Part shown: positions 21,002-32,158 of the stretch, piece by piece
Layout of the letters: the number at the start of each line of letters is the position of its first letter
Numbering within the stretch: position 1 is the first letter of the stretch
Assembly (NCBI GenBank): GCA_031213475.1
Contig: JARUPZ010000014.1
Span: 3,203,035 to 3,267,034 of the forward strand
Direction: 5' to 3'
Length of the DNA: 64,000 bases
Origin: Nereocystis luetkeana
Taxonomy: Eukaryota > Sar > Phaeophyceae > Laminariales > Laminariaceae
Translations under genes and position numbers: made by a program
The notes under the pieces: generated by a model
The model's database searches: none
What the model was told of the DNA's origin: nothing
Seen by the model: only the letters and a program-made list of their open reading frames with translations

Positions 21002-22088
21002 GTTTCAGTTTCTCAGTGGCCTCAAGTAGCTCCGGCAGTCAGAAAAAATTACCTTGCGAGGCAAAAAGTGCCACTCCTGTCGTATACTACTCGTACTAGG
21101 TACAGGTATAGTAAAGCCGAACATATGGAAATCCGATCTTGATATCAGATTCACCCCCGATTTTTTCATTTTCTACCTATATAGTGCTGCATACCAGTAT
21201 AACTTGTACCAGGTATACACGTGGCCACTTCACACGCGAGGAGCTCAAAACGGGCGTCCCCTCTCTCGAAGGGAAGCTATCCGAGCTCTCTTCCAGGGGC
21301 TTCCAACGCACCTACCTACCCCTTCCTACGTAGGGGTGTGAAGCAAGCACTCTTCTTTGCGACAGGGCAAGACTCACCCAATTTTCCCAATGCCCGATAT
21401 TTGCCACATATTTTTGCCCAAGCTCCCGAACAAATAGAGCTTTGTTTTTTGTACATACAGTAGATGTTCATGTGAGACGGGTATGTCTCAGGTTCGATCT
21501 GGGTCATCTGCGGCAAATCCTCTATCTCTTCTTTTTCTTGTATTGGGTAGCGTGTAGAACACGCCAGGTATCGGGGATGCTCGGCGATCACCTTATAATT
21601 TTTCTAATATAAATCGAAGTGAACCCCTGTACGTAGTAGGAATGGGCGGGGGTGCGCTGGGAACGGGGAACCTCTGGAAAAGAGAGCTCGGGTAGTCCCT
21701 TTCGAGAGATTGCCCGATTTTGAGCTCTCCGCGAGGAAAATTGCTACCAGGTACTATGTACATGTGAAATGTATGAGTACTGGTCTTGTACGGTAGTAGA
21801 CAAGAGGGAAGATCGGCGGGGAATATAATCAAGAACAGATTTTCTTCAACGCTCAGTCTCATAATGCCTGGCAGAAATACGTATCAATACAAGGGCGCCC
21901 GGATCAGCCTTTAGTCGGGACCTCACTTAACAAGGTCTGAACGAAAAACGAACCCGAGTGTTGTGACGTTGTGATCACGGAAAGATTTTGAAGACGAAAA
22001 GTGTTTTTTTCTTTTTGTCCCCATTTTTGGATTGCTTGGTTTTGAAGACACCCCCCTCCCCCTACACGCACGAACTACATTTCCTGGA
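21002..22088. other. No recognisable gene
   Basis: TACCAGGTA occurs at 21207-21215 and 21745-21753. The stretches GAGCTCAAAACGGGCGTCCC (21241) and, inverted, around 21690-21735 share blocks, suggesting a small inverted repeat pair. I recognise no coding domain. Confidence 0.35.
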
Positions 22089-22089
22089 T

Positions 22090-23660
22090 TATCATGGGAC
22101 ATCCCATGGGTAATCCTATGGATCATCCCACGGGCCGCCTCATGGGTCATAAGCCATGGGTCGTCCCATGGGTAATCCCATGGGCCGTCCCATGGGTCGT
22201 AGATCATGCCACTGGACGGCCATGGGTCGTCTCAATGAGTAACCCATGGAAAGCATGGCGGCCCACCGACCAGCCTACGGGTCGTCGCAGAGTTCACCCC
22301 ACGGGCAAAATATCATCCCATGGGATTTTCAGTGGGTCGTCCCGTGGGACATCCCAGGGGCCGTTAACCATGCCATGGGACGGCCATGGGTCGTCTCAAT
22401 GAGCAACCCATGGGAACATGGCGGCCCTTAGACCAGCCTATTGATCGTCGCATAGGTCGTCCCATGAGCACAGTATCATCCCACGGGACAACCGTTTGGA
22501 AATCCCATGGGTGTCCCATGGGTCCTCCCATTTTGTATCCCATGGGTCGTAAATCGTGCCACGGGACGGCCCATGGTTTGGCTCATGGGACAAACCATGG
22601 GACGCATGATGGTCCATAGACCAGCCTACGGATCATCCCAGAGGTCGTCCCACGGGTACCATATCATCCCATGGGTTGTCCCATGGGATGCTCCATGGGT
22701 TCAATATCCTCCCATGAGATCTTCCATGGTTCCTCCCATGGGGTTCGTAGACCATGCCATGGGACGGCCATGGATCGTCTCAATGAACAACCTATGGGAA
22801 GGATGGCGGCCGACATACCAGCCTAAAAGGGTCGTCCCATGGGTCCTCCCATGGGATATCCCATGGGTCGTAAACCACGCCATGAGACGGGCCATGGATC
22901 GGCTCATGGGAACAGCTATGCGACACATGGCGGCCCGCAGACCAGTCTACGATTCGCCCCATGGGTCGTTCCATGAGTATAATACTATCCCGCAGGATAA
23001 TCCTTGCGTCCTCCCACGGCCAATCCCATGGACAGTGGGTCGTCCCATGGAAAAACACACTTGGGACGACCCACAGGACAGGTGGTGTCCGCTCGGCAAA
23101 CCATGCGATGACCCATGGGTCGCCGCATGGAGACCCGTCGGACGACCCACCCATTGCGTTGGGGTTGGCCCCACGGGCCGTCCCATGAGCCGTCTCATAG
23201 GACATCCCGTGGGACGACCTATGGGACGTTTTATGGGATATCCCATGGGACGTCCCATAGGACATCCCATGGGTCAGCCTCATGAGGCGTCCCATGGGAT
23301 TGCTGAGATTCCCCAAAGGTCGTCCCTGTGGGATTTGCTCGTACCATCGTCTGATTGAGCTGATTGATGTAGTTGTCCCCTTAGTCCCGGGGGCACGACA
23401 ATCCCATGGGACACCCCATGGGATGACATTGTGCCATGGGACATCCCAAAGGATTAATTATCCCATGGGATGTGGCATGAGTTCCTAGTTCCCATGAGAC
23501 ATCATGGATCGACCCATGGGACTGACGTGCTCATGGGATGCACCATGGGCCGTCTCATGGGTCGTATGATCCCATGGGACGTCCCATGCTTCATCTCATG
23601 AGATGCCCCATGGGAGCCACACACCCATGGGGTGAACCATATGTCGCCCCATGAGAAGAA
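22090..23660. repeat. CCCATGGG satellite with higher-order units
   Basis: About 1.57 kb is made of degenerate 10-12-bp units around CCCATGGG or CCATGGGTCGTC. A higher-order unit is marked by GGCGGCCC...GACCAGCCTACGG at about 22257, 22421, 22608, 22803 and 22930 (spacings of roughly 130-195 bp). Before each marker runs GACGGCCATGGGTCGTCTCA or a variant. CCCATGGG is self-complementary, so the array is rich in small palindromes. The long open frame on the + strand (22507-23358) is Met-Gly-Arg-Pro-type repeat translation. I do not regard it as a gene. Confidence 0.85.
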
Positions 23661-23904
23661 CATGTAGACCACCAGGGGGGGATAGTTTTGCCTTTTTTGC
23701 GTTTTGCTATCTGCTTCTGTTTTTTTTGTTTTTTTTGCTTTGCTTCATCTTCTTTTATAGGTTTTTGTCTGCTATTAGTAGTCTCCTTTTTGCTTCCCTG
23801 GTGTCCGCAGTGGTGGAGTGCGTATGCTTGTTTTTTGTTTTTTTTGCCTCTGTTTTACTACCGAGGTATTTCTTCCACTCCAGAGTTATTGGAGCCTGTC
23901 CTGC
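23661..23904. other. T-rich stretch
   Basis: This is T-rich with TTTTTTGTTTTTTTTGC runs and resembles the T-rich part of LINE tails (28740-28980). Order and identity are too poor for a firm call. Confidence 0.3.
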
Positions 23905-23962
23905 GACCACGGACTGCTTTGTATTGTGAGTTAATGTGAGAACAACAACAACAACAAACAAC
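23905..23962 (+). mobile_element. AAC-tailed element, truncated end
   Basis: CCTGCGACCACGGACTGC is followed by GTTAATGTGAGAACAACAAC and further CAA triplets. This is the tail end of the family forming the 29 kb / 39 kb inverted pair. Confidence 0.6.
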
Positions 23963-24263
23963 AGGGGGGGCAGTGGGGCGTCTCTAAAACCAAGTGATCC
24001 AAAATTGGAAAACAAATTTTATGAATGTTTGTCTTGAATCATTCTGTGAAGACAGCGCTCCGGTTTATTTTTCATTCCGACCTTTTTATATGAGGTGTCC
24101 TAAAAAGAACGCTCCGGGCGCCCTCGATCAGTGTACTATTAATAATTCAACATATATACCATGTAGGAACGAACGCGTTAGATTTGCTTTATAAATGGAG
24201 TTCCGAGTAATAACAGGAAAGAGAGATAACATAAGGGTGAATATACTATTCAATACTGTAGTA

Positions 24264-24388
24264 TTGTTACGGGGGACCATAGAAAATGGAACCTATGGTA
24301 TACATGAAAACCTACCAGGTATATATCTAACCATTTTTACTAACAATATTGGGTCATAGTACAGTATTCACTACGGTCCCCCGTTATA
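24264..24388 (+). mobile_element. MITE-A copy with TACCAGGTA insert
   Basis: GTTACGGGGGACCATAG pairs with CTACGGTCCCCCGTTATA. The insert at 24313-24321 sits between CC and TATATCTAACC; uninserted copies read CCTATATATTTAACC. Confidence 0.75.
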
Positions 24389-24904
24389 GTAGAGCTTACC
24401 ACTTATACTATAAAATGGTTGGCATACACTGTGTACGAGACAAGGGGGCTATTGCTCACCAATGTTTGATTGAGTCTGACTCGCTCAGGGTTATAGGGTG
24501 AGCGTCAGTTTTTGTTCGTCTCGTCCATAGACAGTGACTTTCAAACATTTCCTCGAATGAGTGAAGCTTGATAGAATGTGGCTGATGATGATGCGTCTCG
24601 TGAAAAGACTCGCAGGTGGACGGTGACACCCGGTGATCGTGAGATGCATTTGAATTGTTCAATACCTGGTAGAAGAACAGAAAAGAGAGAGAAATATGGT
24701 TTGAAAGGTGGCGCTTGTATGTGGCCGTGCTCGAGAGAGCGGTGATAATGGAGAGCGGTGGGAGAGTGAGCTTGTGGGGCTCACATCTCTGGTGCGATCA
24801 TCTGGTGTGATCACCCTGATAAACGTGCGTAACTTTTTCTACATGACCCGTGATATGATCACGTACGTGCCACAGTACGCCAATACCCCTGTATTCCAGT
24901 ACTG

Positions 24905-24985
24905 TTCTAAGGATTACCCTGGGCTGGGCAATCGATCGGTCTTTTACCCCTATAGCTCAGTAGGTAACACCTTCACAGTACCCTA
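24905..24985 (+). mobile_element. SINE-3 head
   Basis: TTACCCTGGGCTGGGCAATC then TATAGCTCAGTAGGTAACAC (an A-box match) is the start of SINE-3. The rest is absent. Confidence 0.55.
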
Positions 24986-25709
24986 TGATACCATATACTA
25001 CGAGTAGTCGTACTCTACGATGATTGCTTGTCCAACCGACGATCTTACCGTAGATCATCGTAGACCTACCGACATCGGAATAGTATACGAACAGACGTTG
25101 CAGTCTTGTGAATTTTCCAACACACCCCCTCGATGGAGGCCTGCTCATGAAATACACCTCCTCTATGGAAGCCTATTCTGAAAGTCAACGAAACCGATTA
25201 ACCAACCAATCGTTGAACGGATAAGTTTAGGCCTTAGCGTTGTCAGGTGCAGCATATACGTGAGTCCCTAAGACAACGAATATAGCTAGCCCATTCAGTC
25301 CTGAAGCGTTGTCAGCGGCCCAATGTATGGAAGAAATGTATGGAAGAAATGTATGGAAGAAATGTGTGGGAGAAATGTGTGGAAGATGCCCCAAAATAGA
25401 AACTTGATACTCTTACACCTAACATGTTCAGTCTCGAGCCCTGTCGGCGGCAACATGCGCGTGGAAATCTCTGATAGAAAATGATCCCCACCAATCACCA
25501 CTACTGTGTTTGTTTGATACAGACAGCGATTACAACTGCTTTGCTGTGTCGACTCATACAGAATATAGTACACCTCACGCAGCTCCTGAAAAGTTCGCTT
25601 TTCACGTGTCAATGCATACTGTCCGTATTGAATCTTCTGATATAACGTCTTGACATTTTATCTTCAGCACAACCACGATGAAAGCCGTTCGGCACTTCTA
25701 CTTGCTCGC
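24986..25709. other. No recognisable gene; one minisatellite
   Basis: A 13-bp minisatellite (AATGTATGGAAGA, about five units) occupies 25322-25387. Nothing else is recognised. Confidence 0.45.
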
Positions 25710-25806
25710 TTAACCCTTTTAGAACCGCAGTCCCGTTTTGGGGGCAAACCACTCAAAGTTCAAGTAGTTTGCCCCCAAAACGGGACTGCGGTCCTAAAAG
25801 GGTTAA
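25710..25806. mobile_element. MITE-B copy (TTAA-flanked, near perfect)
   Basis: TTAA at both ends (25710-25713 and 25803-25806) brackets arms CCCTTTTAGAACCGCAGTCC and complement. This is one of the best-preserved copies, so probably among the youngest. Confidence 0.8.
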
Positions 25807-26009
25807 GGTGTAAAATTGTTTTCCTAACTTCTGACTAATCTTTACTCAAAGGTTAAGGGGACGCCAGCACGCTCAGGAATGCGTCGTCAAGTACCCGGCG
25901 CGCGTAGGCGTTTCATAAACATATGCATACCGCTTGGAATTAGAGTGAGGGATTCGCAACCAATCCGTATTTCGTGATAGTAGAATGGTTGGCGCAAATG
26001 TAAGAGAAT

Positions 26010-26100
26010 CTTGAGAACCGCAGTCCCGTTTCGGGGACAACATACTTGAAATTTGAGCAGTTTGTCCCCACATATGGGACTGCGGTTCTAAAAGGGTTAG
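26010..26100. mobile_element. MITE-B copy
   Basis: GAACCGCAGTCCCGTTTCGG pairs with CATATGGGACTGCGGTTC. The left CCCTTTTA end is lost. Confidence 0.65.
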
Positions 26101-27012
26101 GCCCATTTTTGCACTTATTTGGGCCCGATAACTTACTACCCCTGACCCATCATGGGAGCGTAGTTTTGCGCCCAGCAGCATCTTCGACGACGACTCCCTA
26201 ACTAAGAGATATATCATCGGCCTGGAGAACATCAATCTTCTAGTGAAGGCCATTTTTTCATCGGTGGTGTAGCCCTTGTTGTGCTATGCTCCCTTTGCGT
26301 GAAATGAAATATAGTAGCGTTTTCGCGATTTTTTTGTGCTACTCGCTCGCAATTTCAAATACACGAAAACTCCTCGTGAGTCGTTTCTCGTTGCCTACGA
26401 TTGATTGCCGTCTGGTGCACCCGACGCCCTCACAGGCCCACCCCATCACGAGCATCCCTCAATTTCGCGGGCTGTAGGTTCCAGCGAGGAGCTGTATATA
26501 TGTAGCCTTCCGCAAGCGAAGTACAAACGTTTGGTTGGGGGTTGTTTTGAGTCTCATTTCGTGCGCACCCCAAATTTCGACCAATTTCGACCACTGGAGC
26601 ACCTCTTAGTCGAGGCGTAGGCCTCTGGCGAGAACCCGCGGGGGATCAATCTCGAGAGAAACACAAGTTGTTGCTGTAATGAAGCTCTAGCAAGTCACCG
26701 CCGCTCTCCGGTGGAGCACGAACCAGCCGAACGGAGTTCCAAACGTAGCGTGTTAGATATAGCGATGTTTTTTTTTTTCCGTTCCGCGAAAACATCTAGA
26801 GATTACGTAGAGTGACCGGAAACCCGGGGACCAGGAGACGCTTTTGGGTGCCAGCGTGGCCTTAAGAGTCCAACAGCAGTGAATCACTGTTCAAATATAC
26901 CTCAAACTCATACAGAATAAGTCGCCAATAATAAGTAGTCTCCTCAAGGCTCTTAATGATGATGGCGGTACGGATGCTGGTGCTGATGCTGATGACGATG
27001 CTGATGATGCCT
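26101..27012. other. No recognisable gene
   Basis: No repeat identity or domain was seen. Short frames only. Confidence 0.35.
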
Positions 27013-27109
27013 TTAACCCTTTTAGAACCGCAGCCCCGTTTTGGGGACAAACCAGTCAAATTTCAAGTAGGTTGTGCCCAAATCGGGACTGCGGTCCTAA
27101 AAGGGTTAA
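27013..27109. mobile_element. MITE-B copy (TTAA-flanked)
   Basis: TTAA lies at both ends with arms CCCTTTTAGAACCGCAGCCC and complement. Confidence 0.8.
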
Positions 27110-27755
27110 GTGATGCCGTATGTATGCCGTTGAAGTTGTGAGCATTTCCTGTATTGCTACGTAGGTCCAGTAATTTCTCCGTGATGCCCCGAGAATTCTC
27201 CAGTGCAGCATTCAAGATTTCACAAATGTCCTCATGATTGTGAAGCTGCAGATGTATAGCGTTCCTTTCATGTTGAACCTTTTACGCGATGTACGCCCAG
27301 AAGGTTTGCCTGGCGCACAGTAGTTTGTCGCGGACCTGGTTGCTGCTGTAGACGTATATACGTGCACGGTGATCGTTCCTTGTTTTCCCCATTCTTCAAG
27401 TGTCGCGGTGCGAGCTGCGATGAACCTTCTTCTTATCTTCATACGGAGGTCGTTCCCGTGCGAAGTTTTTTTTTGCCGGATGTCCGATGTCACCCGGAAG
27501 CTCATCCTGAAGTTGTTCTTCTTGCCCACTCGTCCAAGGATTCTTGACGGGTGAATCCTTCGGTTGATGCAACGTGTTGTGCATCATCGGTAGCTAGCTC
27601 CGGTATTGCATTGATGCCGACTGCTGTCCCGATGTATTGCTTCGTGTCGTCTGGGTCTAGCGTTGATATAACACGTATAGCAACGCTCCTGATGGCAGTA
27701 GGGCATTTCCGAATCTCCTTTCTTCTCTAAAAAAGGGTAGTGGATTCACATTGAA
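27110..27755. other. No recognisable gene
   Basis: Several overlapping frames of about 60-105 codons lack any recognisable domain. Confidence 0.35.
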
Positions 27756-27756
27756 A

Positions 27757-28112
27757 CCCTTCTATTAATAGAGCTACAGTCTCGTTTTGAGGCAAACCAG
27801 TCAAACTATCAAGGTTCATTCTTATCGGAGAGCGTTTTTTCCACAATTAATTTCCAAAGTTTGAAAATAATTAATTGAAGATGTGTATCCATATACGGTG
27901 GCGTTCTGTCACTATTCGTGAAATTCTCCAGAAGAACCAAAAATATAAAGTTCGTCAACATTCCAAGATTTATTTGGGGAAAAACAAAACGGGAAAATAT
28001 GGAAGATTGAAAAATTGTGCGAAAAAAATGTCGACAATTTGGGAAAAAAAAGCTCTGCGATAAGAATGACCGTAAGTAGCTTGTTCCCGAAACAAGATTG
28101 CATTCCTAAAAG
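27757..28112. mobile_element. MITE-B copy split by MITE-E
   Basis: The left half (27757-27815) ends AACCAGTCAAACTATCAA. The right half (about 28072-28112) resumes at GTAAGTAGCTTGTTCCCGAA, continuing the same consensus. A foldback element fills the gap. Confidence 0.6.
27816..28071. mobile_element. MITE-E foldback element
   Basis: The left end reads GGTTCATTCTTATCGGAGAG. The right end, reverse-complemented, reads GGTCATTCTTATCGCAGAGC. Both continue into T-runs. The element is about 255 bp and AT-rich, with no coding potential that I credit. It is nested in a MITE-B copy, so it is the younger of the two. The target duplication is unclear. Confidence 0.6.
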
Positions 28113-28164
28113 GGCCAAGAGCAGCAGTGTGGGTGTTTCGTGCTGGCGGGGTCCATGCTGTAGT

Positions 28165-28385
28165 CCATCACAATTCGATGCGAGTCGACGAGGAAAGAAA
28201 AGGCTGAAATCTTCTCGCGATAAAAATGAAGGCACATACATACCGTAGCGGGAAGGGGGGAGAAGAGCCAGCTATGTGACCACGGATCTGAGTTACGAGT
28301 TGGAAGGAGAGAGAGAAGAAGATGGGCGAAGATAATAATACCAGGTAAATGGGATGAGCAAAAAAAAAAACAAAAAAAAACGGCT
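28165..28385 (+). mobile_element. SINE-1 copy with TACCAGGTA insert
   Basis: The body runs from CAATTCGATGCGAGTCGACG to the A-rich tail, without the tRNA head. Near the end GATAATAATACCAGGTAAAT replaces the usual GATAATGAAT, placing the 9-mer at 28339-28347. Confidence 0.65.
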
Positions 28386-28554
28386 TCCCTTCTTGTCTCC
28401 TCTTTTTTTTTCTTTTTTTTTTCTTGGGCTGATTCTCCGTGATTTTTATTTTATTTCTTTCTCTTCCTTTTCTGATTGATAAGCCGTACTGAAGGAGTCG
28501 TGTGGCGTGGTTGGATGACGAACCTGCTCTGCTCGTTTCGTATTGTCTGACGCC

Positions 28555-29008
28555 AAGGGGCTGGGCATAGTTGATGAATGCAGGGCGGAGACGGCAGTCT
28601 GGGTAGCAAGGTACCAGGCGGATTAGCTGGGGGAACCTGGCTATACTACTCGTAACACAAACTGCTGCCGCCACCTGGAGGGTGCTTTGTGGGCTTTGGT
28701 CTGCCTGTTATTTTCCCTTCCTTATTTTCACCTTGTTACGTTTTTCCTTGGTTCTTTGTCTTACTATGTTTACAAGCAATGGTGTTTTTGTTATTTTTTC
28801 TTTTTTTCCAGCTCGTTCTTTCTCAAGTGTTGGGCACCTCGCCTGCGGGGGGGGGGCACGACCGATTGTTTCTTCTAGTTTTTTGCTTTCATTTTTTTCT
28901 TTTTCTCTTTCGATTTGTCTACTTTGTTTTTGTATTCTCTCTGATTGTTTCCTTTCGTTTCTCTATTTCATAGAATGTGTATGTCGTGACTGTCGTATAT
29001 ATTACGAA
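28555..29008 (+). mobile_element. LINE 3'-tail, first half
   Basis: Matches 61725-62110: CAGGGCGGAGACGGCAGTCT, GTACCAGGCGGATTAGC, ACAAACTGCTGCCGCCACCT and the T-rich section with TTCCAGCTCG. It stops at an (AAC)n-tailed insertion and resumes near 29619. Confidence 0.7.
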
Positions 29009-29012
29009 ATAG

Positions 29013-29050
<38 letters not shown>

Positions 29051-29495
29051 CTCACATTAACTCTCTGACGAAGGAGTCCGTGGTCACACAAAGGTGCTGG
29101 AGCCCTAGGAAGATCCCAAAAACAAAAAAAAATCGACAATTCGGCTGCCTCGAAATACACGAGACGAAGAAAGCGCACACGAGCAAAAACCAATGCGCAA
29201 ACTGAACTAACATGGCCGCGGGTATATCCTCTCAACTATAACATAGAGTACCCCCGTTCCCACCACTAACCAACTCGTGGCTGCTGACTACAGCGGATGC
29301 TGTCTGAAGTGCTGCCTGCACCGTACGAAATGCACGGTAGTCGTGAAAACGAAAGAGGAACACACCTGCCTGCTATCTGGAGTGCTGTCAGAGTGAAGAC
29401 TCGCGGATACGCAGTGAAAAAAGGAGCAATCGAACCTTACTACCACACGAATATCAACGATCGCCATATCTTCCTGGACTGTCTGACACAAAAAG
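29009..29495 (-). mobile_element. AAC-tailed element (inverted pair, copy 1)
   Basis: About 440 bp is nearly identical, in reverse orientation, to 39000-39457. On the minus strand it ends GAGTTAATGTGAGAAC followed by (AAC)n (29009-29051). Both copies keep a similar open frame of about 65-77 codons starting MRGYTRGHVSSV and running into the tail as poly-Thr. I cannot assign a function. The inserted unit may extend to about 29618, where the LINE tail resumes. Confidence 0.65.
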
Positions 29496-29618
29496 GTGCA
29501 GCACAGTTATGATACCACGTCCCTGATAATTGCGTAGGCTATTCCCCATGAAGGGTATACAACTCGTTAAACTACAAAGAAAGACCAGTGACGACGTTAA
29601 TAACAAGTACCGGTAGAT

Positions 29619-29795
29619 AGTATGATGACATGGCATTGCATTGCCCACTGCAGTGCTTACTGCAAACGTGGCAACGTGTCTGTGGCGTAGCTTTGTGACC
29701 ACAGAACTTTTATATCTTGTAGGATTGTGAAGAATCGGCACGGACACTGGTTGTGCTGGATGTCGACGGGTAGAAAGAACGGTTTAATGTGAAAA
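29619..29795 (+). mobile_element. LINE 3'-tail, second half
   Basis: AGTATGATGACATGGCATTG through CACGGACACTGGTTGTGC to TTTAATGTGAAAAACACACA completes the copy interrupted at 29008. Confidence 0.7.
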
Positions 29796-30084
29796 ACACA
29801 CACACGTACCTTGTTTATTAAGCAGGACGATTGATCCCGAGTTCAATCCCCGTGCACGCATTGTACAGTAGTATCACACGTATACTGCCAGTTATAATAC
29901 TGTCTGTATGTATACGAGGTTGGTTGGTCAACGCGAATCCTGGAATGCCAGCTGCACGGCGAAGAGTTAATGACAATGGGTGATGGGGCATCTACCGGAA
30001 ACCCGAAAAGGCTGTCTTCCCAAGGAAGCATTTCACTATCAATAATTCTCGACATAGATAGCACTCAGTCACTCTCAATCACTC

Positions 30085-30200
30085 GGTGACCACAGAACTT
30101 GTATCTCTTCTAGGACTGAAGAATCGGCACGGACACTGGTTGTGCTGGATGTCGACGGGTAGAAAGAACGGTTTAATTTGAAGAACACACACACACACAC
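30085..30200 (+). mobile_element. LINE 3'-tail, last ~105 bp
   Basis: GTGACCACAGAACTTGTATC to GGGTAGAAAGAACGG, then an (AC)n tail at 30185-30201. A short 5'-truncated copy with its dinucleotide tail. Confidence 0.65.
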
Positions 30201-30445
30201 ACTCGGTGAGTCGATTTTTATGGACGGACGGACTCCTTTTCATTTTCCATCTCATCAAGTATCTGCCCCCTTAATTTATCTCTCCAAAGGAGTCAACCAA
30301 TGGGTGGAGCATCTACCGGAAGCCCGAAGGCTATCTTCCCAAGCAGTTTATATTCGACATACTCACTTGTATACCTTGGTGTGTGTATGTTCATGCATGT
30401 GTTGTTTTTTTTTCCGTTCCATCTGCAGTGAACAACCGTGAGCAT

Positions 30446-30715
30446 TTTTTTTTTTTTTTTTTTTCCATCCCATTCATTATCTTCGCACATCTTCTTCTCT
30501 CTCTCCTTCCAGCTCGTAACTCAGATCCGGGGTCACATAGCAGGCTCTTCTCCCCCCTTCCCGCTACGGTACGTGCCTTCATTTTTATCGCGAGAAGATT
30601 TCAGCCTTTTCTTCCCTCGTCGACTCGCATCGAATTGTGCCTACCCACGCTGCAAGGCGCTCTCAACAATTGAATCCCTTTTTTTTATTTTTGCAAATAA
30701 AGTCAAAGTCCGACC
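30446..30715 (-). mobile_element. SINE-1 copy
   Basis: A T-run (minus-strand poly-A tail) precedes CCATCCCATTCATTATCTTC and the reversed SINE-1 body. The copy stops at AAAGTCCGACCC, before the tRNA head. Confidence 0.7.
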
Positions 30716-30809
30716 CTACAGCAGTATGGGCCAGCCAACAAGAAATACCTAGTCTGGGCAAGCCTGAGATTAATATCGGGGCGCCATCCTCAAACTACCT
30801 TGAGCATAA

Positions 30810-31085
30810 GCTATTATATACCTGGTACCTGGTAGGATTTACTGTAGAATTACCGCTGAGCCGTTTTCCTTAACCCTTTTAGAACCGCAGTCCCGTTCTG
30901 GGGACAAACCAGTCAAGTTTCAAGTAGTTTTGTCCCCAAACGGGACTGCGGTTCTAAAAGGGTTAACCCAATTTTCTTAGCGTTCTCCAAAAAGTGAGCA
31001 TTATGTTTTTTTTTGGGCACTTTCTTATTGGCGGGCTTACTGTAGGCTATTATTTACGAGGTACCTGGTAGGATTTAGTGCAGCG
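30810..31085. repeat. Direct duplication around TACCTGGTA
   Basis: CTATTATATACCTGGTACCTGGTAGGATTTA-type sequence (30821-30851) recurs as CTATTATTTACGAGGTACC... at 31047-31077. Downstream both continue through CCG.TGAGC-like sequence. The first copy has two overlapping 9-mers sharing a TA. A MITE-B lies between. Confidence 0.5.
30870..30966. mobile_element. MITE-B copy (TTAA-flanked, near perfect)
   Basis: TTAA at 30870-30873 and 30963-30966 brackets palindromic arms with GGGGACAAACCAGTCAAG in the left loop side. Confidence 0.8.
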
Positions 31086-31211
31086 CTCGCCGATGAGCAG
31101 GGTTTCACAGCTCGATTTCTTAGCTTGGCCATATGAAAGTGAGCCTACTTTTATGTTTTTATCAACAGCTAGTACTGGGTCGGTTATTTCTTTTTCGTGG
31201 TGGCTCTGTGC

Positions 31212-31327
31212 TATTACGGGGGGGCATAATTAAAAGGACCTATGGTATCCATAAAAACCCATATATTTAACCATTTTTACTATTAAATAACAATATTTGG
31301 TCCTATTAACTATGATCCCCCGTGATA
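31212..31327 (+). mobile_element. MITE-A copy without insert
   Basis: TATTACGGGGGGGCATAATT pairs with CTATGATCCCCCGTGATA. The insertion site reads CCCATATATTTAACC, without the 9-mer. Confidence 0.7.
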
Positions 31328-31329
31328 AC

Positions 31330-31438
31330 TATTACGGGGCACCATAGTTAATAGGACCGAATAGTACGGGTAAAAATGGTTAAATATGTAGGTTTTTATG
31401 TATACCATAGGTCCTATTAACTATGGTCCCCCGTAATA
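31330..31438 (-). mobile_element. MITE-A copy without insert, tandem neighbour
   Basis: It is only 2 bp from the previous copy and in opposite internal orientation. The corresponding site reads TTAAATATGTAGGTTTTT. Confidence 0.7.
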
Positions 31439-31730
31439 TTAATATTGTACCTCGTAGGCTGCTGCGGTATTCGCTTCGGAGATTTGGGGTTCGTTATACA
31501 AAGGGTGCATGCAGCCTAAACCGCTTCAACAACCTATCGCAACATTTAACATTTACTATTGATTGATACAGGTATTGGATATTTTTTGGTGGTGTATTTA
31601 TAGGAAAATGAAAGTTTCTCCATCGCTCTCGATGTTCGTGTATTTTTTACATTTAAACCGTTCTTTCTACCCGTCGACATCCAGCACAACCAGTGTCCGT
31701 ACCGATTATTCGATCCTACTTTTAGAGAGA

Positions 31731-31739
31731 TACCAGGTA
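31731..31739 (+). other. TACCAGGTA insert in LINE tail
   Basis: Other copies read GAGATACAAGTTCTG here; this one reads GAGATACCAGGTACAGGTTA. Removing CCAGGTA restores the family sequence with two or three substitutions. This is a clean 7-bp insertion at TA. Confidence 0.7.
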
Positions 31740-31774
31740 CAGGTTATGCGGTCACAAAACTACGCCAAAGAGAT

Positions 31775-31846
31775 GGCCTGTCCTGCGACCACGGACTGCA
31801 TTGTATTGTGGCGATGAGTTCGTAATGTGAGAACAACAACAGCTAT
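31775..31846 (+). mobile_element. AAC-tailed element fragment
   Basis: CCTGCGACCACGGACTGC to TAATGTGAGAACAACAAC lies inside the LINE tail. Confidence 0.55.
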
Positions 31847-32158
31847 CAATATTACTATTGATACATTGTTGCGTGAGTAAGCACAGTAGTATTAATAGCA
31901 TTAGTATTAATAGTAGACAATGCAATGCCATGTCATGATGTCATGATACTGGATATAACAGGCACGGCACATACGTTCTACGAAGAAAGAGCAAAAACAA
32001 AGAAAAACAAAGAAAAACAAAGAAAGCAAATCGAAAGAGAAAAAGGAAAAAAGAGGAAGGAGAAAAAACTGTCGTGCCTGCCAGCAGGGGGGTGTGGCAG
32101 ACACTTGAAAAGACAGAAGAACAACCCAAAGAAAAAAGCATTGCTTGTAAACGGAGTA

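Noticed and set aside
22507-23358. 283-codon frame in the CCCATGGG satellite
   Set aside because: Residues follow the repeat (Met-Gly-Arg-Pro types). Both strands are open together, as expected from a palindromic satellite.
22090-23660. CRISPR-like array
   Set aside because: Units are degenerate and contiguous with no constant repeat and unique spacer pattern, and the DNA is eukaryotic.
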